Positions 58,701 to 64,000 of a DNA stretch of 64,000 bases are shown in pieces; within the stretch, counting starts at the first letter, position 1; every line of letters begins with the position of its first letter. Source of the stretch: Paulinella micropora (Eukaryota > Cercozoa > Imbricatea > Euglyphida > Paulinellidae). The translations under genes were made by a program, and so were the position numbers. The notes beneath the pieces are model-generated. The model worked only from the letters and a program-made list of their open reading frames with translations. It had not been told where the DNA came from and made no database searches. The DNA lies in assembly GCA_019918135.1 (NCBI GenBank), contig WBZZ01006272.1:39326-103325 (forward strand). The letters run 5' to 3'.

Positions 58701-60160
58701 CGCGTCGAAGCAACTCTTGACGTGCTGGTCGCAGTCGTAGTCCAGCACCACCAGCCTGGCGCCGTTAGGGCTGGCCAGGCAGAACTGTGCTAGCTGGTCG
58801 GCCAGCGCACTGCTGTCTGCGCCGAGGACGACGAGGTCGAGCAGGCAGCCGGCCGCGTCGGCGGCGTTGGGCGGCGAATGCGTCCACTGCAACCGTTGGC
58901 GGAAGGGCAGCAGAACCGGGCCCTGCAGCGACAGCGCACGCGCGCCACCGCGCAGCAGCAGCAAGGGGGGAGAGTCCGCGCACAGGAGCCGGGCCCTGAG
59001 CTGCACGCCGCGCTTGTACCAGGACCGGTCCAGGACTGCGCCGGCCGGCGTCCCGGCCGGCATCGGGGGCGCACTGCCCGTTCCCGACCAGAACCGCTGC
59101 ACCGCGCCGTCCAGCCCAACCAGCAGCGAGCTGTCGTCCACGTCGTCGAGCTCGGTTGACGTTGGGCCGTGGCCGGCCGAGACAGACATCAGCGTGGCCG
59201 TCAGTGTGTACCAGAGGTTCAGGAAGCACACAACGTCTTCTTCTGTCTGGCAGCGGGCCCAGATCGGGCCCGGCGAGCCCATCAGTACGGTTTGGTACAC
59301 GTTGCGGACCGCGCCCAGCTCCCAGGCAAGCGCGGGGAACGCGTCGGACAGCAGCTTCTCGCAGATGGCCAGGCCGCGCCCCGCGCCCTCCAGGCCGTGC
59401 GGCAGAACCGTGTTCACACTGGGCGGCAGCAGCACGTCGCAAGGCAGCATGACGCGGTAGTCGACGATGGGCTGCAACGACACCTCCTTGGCGCCCGGAA
59501 CGACAGGCGCGCTCGGGTCCCACAGCAGCTGCAGTGAGTGCCGCAGCACGGCCGCGTGTTGTTTCTGCAGCAGACACCAACAGCCGTGCTGGCAGTTGGC
59601 GCCCGTCGCCACCCAGGCGAGCGGGAGCTCCAGGCACAACGCCGGGCCCACGGCAGAGCCCGGGTCGTGTTTCTGCCAGCAGACCAGCTCATCGTGGGAC
59701 TCGGGAATTGTAAGCCGCCACAGTTCCGTTTCGCCCCCCCCCCCCCCCCGAGGCCGCGGCCTACGACCCAGATCTCGGGGGTGGTTTTCGCTGGCCGGAG
59801 CCCGCTGATCTCGGTCAGGATGGCCGACGCCACGCGGGCCACCAGGAACACCGCCTCGGGCGGCGGGTGTTGCCAGCGGCCGGACACCGCGTCGCGCGCC
59901 GCGCCGAACGTCTTGATGTAGGCCGCGCTGGCCTTGGTACGCTGGTAGTTCACGAAGGTCTCGCTGGCCTGCTGGTACGACAGGGCTATCTGGTGGTACA
60001 CGCCCTTCGTCTCTGGCTCCAGCAGGTGTTGCAAGCCCCCTCCCGCGCCGCGTTCCTTGGACAGCAACGCATCCTCGACCATCTTCCACGTGGACAAGGT
60101 CGACTGCTGTAATTCAGTCCCGTTGCGGGCGCGGTTCGCCAGTTGGATCTGCATGATCAC
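55729..60160 (-). CDS. Very large protein (about 1460 residues) with Trp/Pro/Ala repeats, one intron and a G16 frame break
   Basis: ATG 60160 (MIMQIQLANRARNGTELQQS) opens a frame that ends soon after a C16 run on the plus strand (59734-59749). Beyond it the frame TELWRLTIPESHDELVCWQK stays open to about 56420. A 56-nt GT-AG intron (56419-56364: GTGCGG...GAGGCAG, with TTAAC inside) joins this to a Ser/Ala-rich tail ending at 55729. Without it the frame would continue as poly-Leu, which is clearly wrong. The tail holds four to five repeats of a unit around AAPQAASGWVTAAQPSP and ends acidic. A basic region (RRGKTKREPTDEWNSF, SPIKRRRAQISRRPAKQAKP) precedes the intron. The body is helical and not recognised. 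The frame break at the G16 run is a mutation or a sequencing error. Confidence 0.65.
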
Positions 60161-60879
60161 CGTGAACCAGCGGGCGGCTGCTTGGAAGGCATCGAATTGA
60201 TTTGTTTTCCCCTTCGACGCCCCCCCTAGCTAAGAGACCTCTGGCGAGAGAGAGACAAGGGGGCAGGTGCGAGTCGACAGTACCAAAAAAACCTAGAGCA
60301 CTCCAATAGAGCTCCAACTGCCGAGAGTGCAAAGGAAGGGGGAAGGGGTGGGGCCCGGGGAAGGAAGGGAGGGGAAAAGGAGCAAATTGCCCGGGCTTTT
60401 GGGTTGGGGGCGGGAGGGAAGGAAATGCAGCAGACCCACGGCAAAGACGATTTCTGCTTTTGTTGGGAGGGGGGGGGCGGCCTTTTTCTTTTTTTGTAGG
60501 GTGGGGGGGCCGAAGGCGGGGGGGGGGGGGGGGGGGGAAACAGACAGCCAAGCAAAAAGCCCCCCCCCCTCCCCTTTCCCCCACATTTCTCCGATTTCGT
60601 GACCGCCCCCCCCCCCTTTTCCCGCTTATCTTTCCCCCAAATTTGCGACCCCCCCTCCCGTCCTTTGCTCCCGTTCCCTCTGCCAAGGTTTGCGAGATAA
60701 TGTGCTTTTTTTCCCCCTCCCGTCTTTCTTCTAATGCCCCCTCCCTCCTTTCCCCCCCCCCTCCCTATTTCTTTCCCCCTTCAAAAGAAGAGTTCAGTCT
60801 TTTTTTTACCGGCAAGCAAAAGAAAAGAAAAAAAAGATCACTTGTCCTGCCCACGTGTTTGTGGCAGCAGACTACGCCG
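60161..60879. promoter_or_regulatory. Long divergent gap with many G, C and T tracts
   Basis: About 720 bases between divergent genes. G runs at 60465-60478 and 60519-60537, C runs at 60560-60569, 60605-60616 and 60756-60765, and T tracts at 60696 and 60799. No gene is supported; the frames seen here are low-complexity. Confidence 0.5.
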
Positions 60880-61410
60880 ATGGCCAGCACCACAGCGCGC
60901 CCCGGGCTCGTGGACCACCGTAACCAGATAGAGCAACTAGCATGCCGGCTGGTAGAAGAGCTACGAAAGCTTGAAGACAGCACTCGTGAACACAAACTTT
61001 TACTCAGTGATGTACAGAGGTTCTTGCAAGGCCCTCCGCCAGCGTCGGTCGGCTCGGACGAATCCGAAGATGCCTGGGAGGACAGGTGCTGGCGAAGAAG
61101 AAAGAGGCTGTCACTTTCTGCCGACGAAAAGAGCCCTCCGTTTGTGCCGGTAAGCCCGCCGAGAACCGTAGCCCCCGCGCCTCCTCCTCCTCCTCCTCCC
61201 CCCGCCACAGCAGCGCCCACTGGACGGTGGCGCAGGCCCCGGCGGTCTAACAGGCGGTCCTCGGACCGCCGGGGCGGGCGCCGCCACAGCCCGGCCGGCC
61301 GGCAGGGCAGTTCTCGCCGCGTGGCTCGTTACCCCAGACCTTTCTGCGATTACGACAGGCCGCGCCCGGACTGGCACGCTCTGTCTGCCCCGTCTAATCA
61401 GCCGTACTAG
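60880..61410 (+). CDS. Basic Pro/Arg-rich protein
   Basis: 176 codons from ATG 60880 (MASTTARPGLVDHRNQIEQL). Residues 10-55 are a helix (LVEELRKLEDSTREHKLLLS). Then comes an acidic patch, WRRRKRLSL, a run of Pro, and a strongly basic Arg-rich region (GRWRRPRRSNRRSSDRRGGR) to the end. The layout suggests a nucleic-acid-binding or packaging-type protein (inference). It is convergent with 61485. Confidence 0.6.
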   Translation: MASTTARPGLVDHRNQIEQLACRLVEELRKLEDSTREHKLLLSDVQRFLQGPPPASVGSDESEDAWEDRCWRRRKRLSLSADEKSPPFVPVSPPRTVAPAPPPPPPPPATAAPTGRWRRPRRSNRRSSDRRGGRRHSPAGRQGSSRRVARYPRPFCDYDRPRPDWHALSAPSNQPY

Positions 61411-61484
61411 TGGCTCCGCTTTTATGTTGTGGCCTTTTTTTGTTTTTAAAAGAAAATGTCTGTCACTCCGCCAAACTTTTGTTG

Positions 61485-61970
61485 CTAACGGTCTCCCGTT
61501 GGTTGCACTAACGAAGAAGCAAGTCTGTCCAGCGCCTCCCGCATCTCCTCTGCCATCCCGTCGCGCTGAATCTCGCACAGTGCCAGCCTGGCTTTGAACA
61601 TCAACGCCCGTGCGTTTGCCTTGGTTACGCTAGGCTCCTGCAAGCAGCTAGCGAGGCTCAGCAGCCGATGACAAAGGGTGATTAGGCCCCGTAAGGAGTC
61701 GAGGCCCTGCCGGATCTGCGCTGACTTGCGGATAACACTGGCCTGTCCTTCTGGTGTGGCCAAACTTTCTGTAATAGCCAAGCAAAGCTTGCTGAGTTCA
61801 TCTGTCATGCTCGGGCTCTCGACCACGGGCGCTCCTTGCGCACCGTTGGAGACCTCCGGGGCGTTCGCCTGAAAGGATGGTTGCTGCTCGGGCGGGGGGG
61901 GGCTCTGATGGCGCCTCTTTTTGCGGCGGCCCGTCTCTTTGAGTCTGGAATCGTGGTCGGCCTCCGACAT
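61485..61970 (-). CDS. Small protein with helical C-terminal domain
   Basis: 161 codons from ATG 61970 (MSEADHDSRLKETGRRKKRR). A basic, Pro-rich N-terminus is followed by two helical segments (SMTDELSKLCLAITESLATP, IRQGLDSLRGLITLCHRLLS and KARLALCEIQRDGMAEEMRE). No family is recognised. The frame is open further upstream but has no better start; the region before is T-rich. Confidence 0.55.
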   Translation of the reverse strand: MSEADHDSRLKETGRRKKRRHQSPPPPEQQPSFQANAPEVSNGAQGAPVVESPSMTDELSKLCLAITESLATPEGQASVIRKSAQIRQGLDSLRGLITLCHRLLSLASCLQEPSVTKANARALMFKARLALCEIQRDGMAEEMREALDRLASSLVQPTGDR

Positions 61971-62467
61971 CAGCGGGGGTGTCCTGAGCAAAAGACAAAT
62001 GAAACAGAAGGAACACGAAAAAGAAAACGGCCGGACAAGACAGACACGCGGCAATTCTCTCTTGCATTTTTTCTTTTTCCTTTCCCGCACAACAGCGCTT
62101 TCTTTTTTTTCTTCTTGTGCTGCGCGCCTCAAAATCTCAGCCCGTGAAATTTATTTCCGCCGGTCTCGCTGCCTCCCTTCCCGTCTTTTTGTGCTAGTTC
62201 GGCTGCTGCCCCCAAGGGGGGGGGGGAGTCTTTTTTTTTTGTTTTAGTTTTGGCTGGGGGATGGCGCTCGAGGGGGGGGGGGGGGGGAAGAAGGGAAGGT
62301 ATTGGTTTTTAAAGAGAGAGAGAGAGAGACGAGGGAGAGAGGGAGGGCGGTTTGGAAATGTAAAATCTGTCCCCCCGGCAAGCCTCTTCCCGCCTTTTCC
62401 CTGTCCGCCGTTCACCTTTTCCCCGCCTTTTCCCTGCCCCCACTCCCCAGCCACCCAAAAAGGCCGG
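61971..62467. promoter_or_regulatory. Divergent gap with G runs
   Basis: T-rich tracts (62102-62115), G runs at 62217-62226 and 62272-62287, a GA repeat (62316-62330) and pyrimidine-rich DNA between divergent genes. Confidence 0.45.
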
Positions 62468-63275
62468 ATGGAGACCGTGTGTGCGTGGCACTGGAACCCG
62501 TCTCCGCAGCCAGGCAACCAGGCATTCGTCACACACCTCCGGGCGGCACTGGAGCGCAACGACTGGGCCGCGACGTCCCGCTGCAGCACAACGACGACCC
62601 TGCGCGCAATGCGGACTCGTGCCGCACGCAGCTGGGCGTCGTCTCATCACTAAACACCGCGTTGGACGGAGTGCTCAGTGAGTTACTCTCGACCCCGCGC
62701 CAGGCCGTGCTGGCGGTGGGGCCCGAGAGCGCCTTGGTCGCGGAGGACCTCGTGCGCGCCACGCCGCCCGTGCTGCTCATCACGCTGGAAAAACAACCCC
62801 GCGCCTCTGGTCCAGTTTTGAGCAGTGCCACCACCTACACCACTGCGCGGACGCCCGAGCGATTCTGGCGCAGCGCCGGCTGGCCTGCAACCTGGCGTGG
62901 GTCGATGCGTGCGGCCCCTCTGGGCGGGGGCCCGCGTTGGCGCGCGGCGTCCGCACCGCCCTGGGCTTGCTGCAGAACAGCCAGGCGGTCCTGGTCTGCC
63001 GGTTCACTGGCGTTTGCGCGCTAGAGACACAGCTGCTGCTGGCAGCGGCGGCCCTGTGCTTCGCCGAATGGGTAGTGGTCAAGCCGCTAGTGCGCCATAA
63101 CAGTGACGGGGCCTACCTGGTGGCGCGAGGGTTGCGCCGCGCGGCCGTGCCACTGACGTTAGGGGCGCTGGATCGCTACCTTCAGTCGCCGAGCGCCACG
63201 TTGCTGCTGGACGCCCTCCCGCTCACCGCCGTGTGGCTCTCAGGGAAGACCTCGCCACCTACGTCTCTGCCATAA
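62468..63275 (+). CDS. FtsJ-like RNA methyltransferase candidate with two 59-nt introns
   Basis: Three frames join by two GT-AG introns, both 59 nt (62528-62586: GTCACA...GCTGCAG; 62815-62873: GTTTTG...GGCGCAG), giving 229 residues. The result follows the order of a Rossmann methyltransferase: AVLAVGPESALVAEDLV (motif I region), PPVLLITLEKQP, NLAWVDACGPSG (motif IV-like, Asp), QAVLVCRFTGVCALE, then AEWVVVKPLVRHNSDGAYLV. The last segment resembles the FtsJ KPxxSRxxSxExYLV region. The Gly-rich loop of motif I is poor, and the Lys-Asp-Lys-Glu tetrad is not fully clear. FtsJ-type enzymes methylate RNA 2'-OH groups, including cap nucleotides in viruses. If the introns were not real, this would be a heavily frameshifted pseudogene. 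Confidence 0.5.
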
Positions 63276-63293
63276 CTGACAAGCACCCGCACA

Positions 63294-63713
63294 GTGGCCC
63301 TGCCGGTTGCTAACGTGGCACTGGAGCGCTACCAGCGCCCGCCGGCCGACCCGCTCGAACAACTGACTTCACAGGCGCTGGCCGACCCGGGCTTCTGGTG
63401 CAGGCTCACTGTCGTTGGCTGGCAGGCGCTGTGCGGGCAAACTGGGGGTGCGCCGCGCAACCTCGGCGTGTGCAGGTGGCTCAGCGACTACCTGTCGTCG
63501 ATTACAGTTGGCCGGACCGGTGTCGTGACCTTGGCTGCCCGGGGCGTCTGGCCGCGCCGGTTTGGTCTGGGCCCGGGTGACGGGTCGTACTGGCTGCCGG
63601 CCGACAAGTTGCGGTCAAATGTATGGCCCGCCGCGGTTGACCCCGATCTCGACAACAAGGGCCCGTGGCTCAGGCGGTTGCTGGCCGAACTGCCCGCCCG
63701 CGAAGGCTGCTAG
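63294..63713 (+). CDS. Unknown open frame, start unclear
   Basis: 139 codons are open without a good ATG, in the same frame as the preceding gene but after its TAA. Segments include PLEQLTSQALADPGFWCRLT and GDGSYWLPADKLRSNVWPAA. It could be an exon of a longer gene or the 3' part of the preceding one. In an alternative frame the preceding gene could end as DLATYVSAITDKHPHSGPAG near 63310. Unresolved. Confidence 0.3.
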   Translation: MALPVANVALERYQRPPADPLEQLTSQALADPGFWCRLTVVGWQALCGQTGGAPRNLGVCRWLSDYLSSITVGRTGVVTLAARGVWPRRFGLGPGDGSYWLPADKLRSNVWPAAVDPDLDNKGPWLRRLLAELPAREGC

Positions 63714-63770
63714 AGGCGTTGTGCCACGGTTCCCAGCCGCTGCGGGACCTGCTGCTTGCCCGCCGGCGCC

Positions 63771-64000
63771 ATGCTCGTAGTGTGGCGTGCGGGTGACAGC
63801 CTCTGGGTGCTCGACGTGCTGCATTGGCCACTGGCGCCGGCCCGGCTGCAGCAGTCCCGCACGCCCGGCGCCTAGAGTTCATGGCCGAGGTTCTGCCGGT
63901 CCTGGCGCAGCCGGGCGCGCTGCAAGTGGCCACCGGTGACGGACCGTTCACGCTCTGTCTGCCCCTGCGCGCCGGCGCGTCGTCACGGCACAAGAGTGGT
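63771..64000 (+). CDS. Start of a gene cut by the window edge, possibly spliced
   Basis: ATG 63771 (MLVVWRAGDSLWVLD) is followed by a frame change. A 62-nt GT-AG stretch (63816-63877: GTGCTG...CCTAGAG) would join it to FMAEVLPVLAQPGALQVATG, which stays open to the window end. The intron is a candidate only. The product is not identifiable from the first 70 residues. Confidence 0.35.

Noticed and set aside
63771..63875. WVLDVLHWPL as an mRNA guanylyltransferase motif next to the methyltransferase
   Set aside because: The resemblance is limited to a few residues, upstream capping motifs are absent, and the segment falls partly in a proposed intron.
1..64000. tRNA and rRNA genes
   Set aside because: I saw no cloverleaf with TTCxANNC-type T-loop and no rRNA-like conserved blocks. 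A dedicated scan (tRNAscan-SE) was not possible.

Overview
The window looks like part of a large, GC-rich eukaryotic-type DNA genome with dense genes on both strands. The best fit is a giant virus of the Nucleocytoviricota that infects a protist. The reasons are short intergenic gaps, AATAAA signals at many 3' ends, short apparent spliceosomal introns, many F-box, Sel1, TPR, LRR and Kelch proteins, a relic of a TnpB-type transposase, and no metabolic or ribosomal genes. No viral hallmark gene (capsid protein, DNA polymerase B, packaging ATPase) lies in the window, so the assignment is inference. A very compact protist nuclear genome is the main alternative.

Layout. Bases 1-690 and about 4750-12580 form a large non-coding array of repeated units. 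These carry polypurine and polypyrimidine tracts, G and C runs and inverted arms. The array cuts off a 690-codon reading frame (689-2761) at a run of G. A broken TnpB relic (12650-13034) sits at its right edge. From 13.3 to 38.4 kb there is a gene-rich block: two Sel1 proteins, a spliced F-box-like protein, a secreted protein of about 1640 residues (DUF285-like region, mucin-like stalk, EGF and discoidin-like repeats), a protein kinase, several unknown spliced genes, a TPR protein, a claudin-like four-helix membrane protein with four introns, a cysteine-rich glycoprotein, and an 838-residue protein of lower GC. From 38.4 to 51.7 kb the block holds Kelch, LRR and F-box proteins mixed with repeat fragments, three tandem 159-bp elements with terminal inverted repeats, and an HNH-like gene. 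From 51.7 to 64 kb the genes are very GC-rich: a TMBIM-like membrane protein, a protein of about 1460 residues, basic proline-rich proteins, and a spliced FtsJ-like methyltransferase candidate.

Two features tie the window together. First, most reading-frame breaks can be healed by GT-AG introns, usually 56-62 nt long; the claudin-like gene needs four and the FtsJ-like gene two. Second, G-run/C-run hairpins or polypurine tracts lie in the 5' flanks of nearly all genes, especially between divergent pairs. The 3' ends are AT-rich and carry AATAAA, sometimes overlapping the stop codon.

Functionally, the F-box, Kelch and LRR proteins suggest adaptors for host ubiquitin ligases, and the EGF, claudin-like and cysteine-rich proteins suggest surface or virion-membrane components. 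Several other breaks fall in homopolymers (G9, G16, A5, A6). Sequencing error cannot be separated from mutation there.
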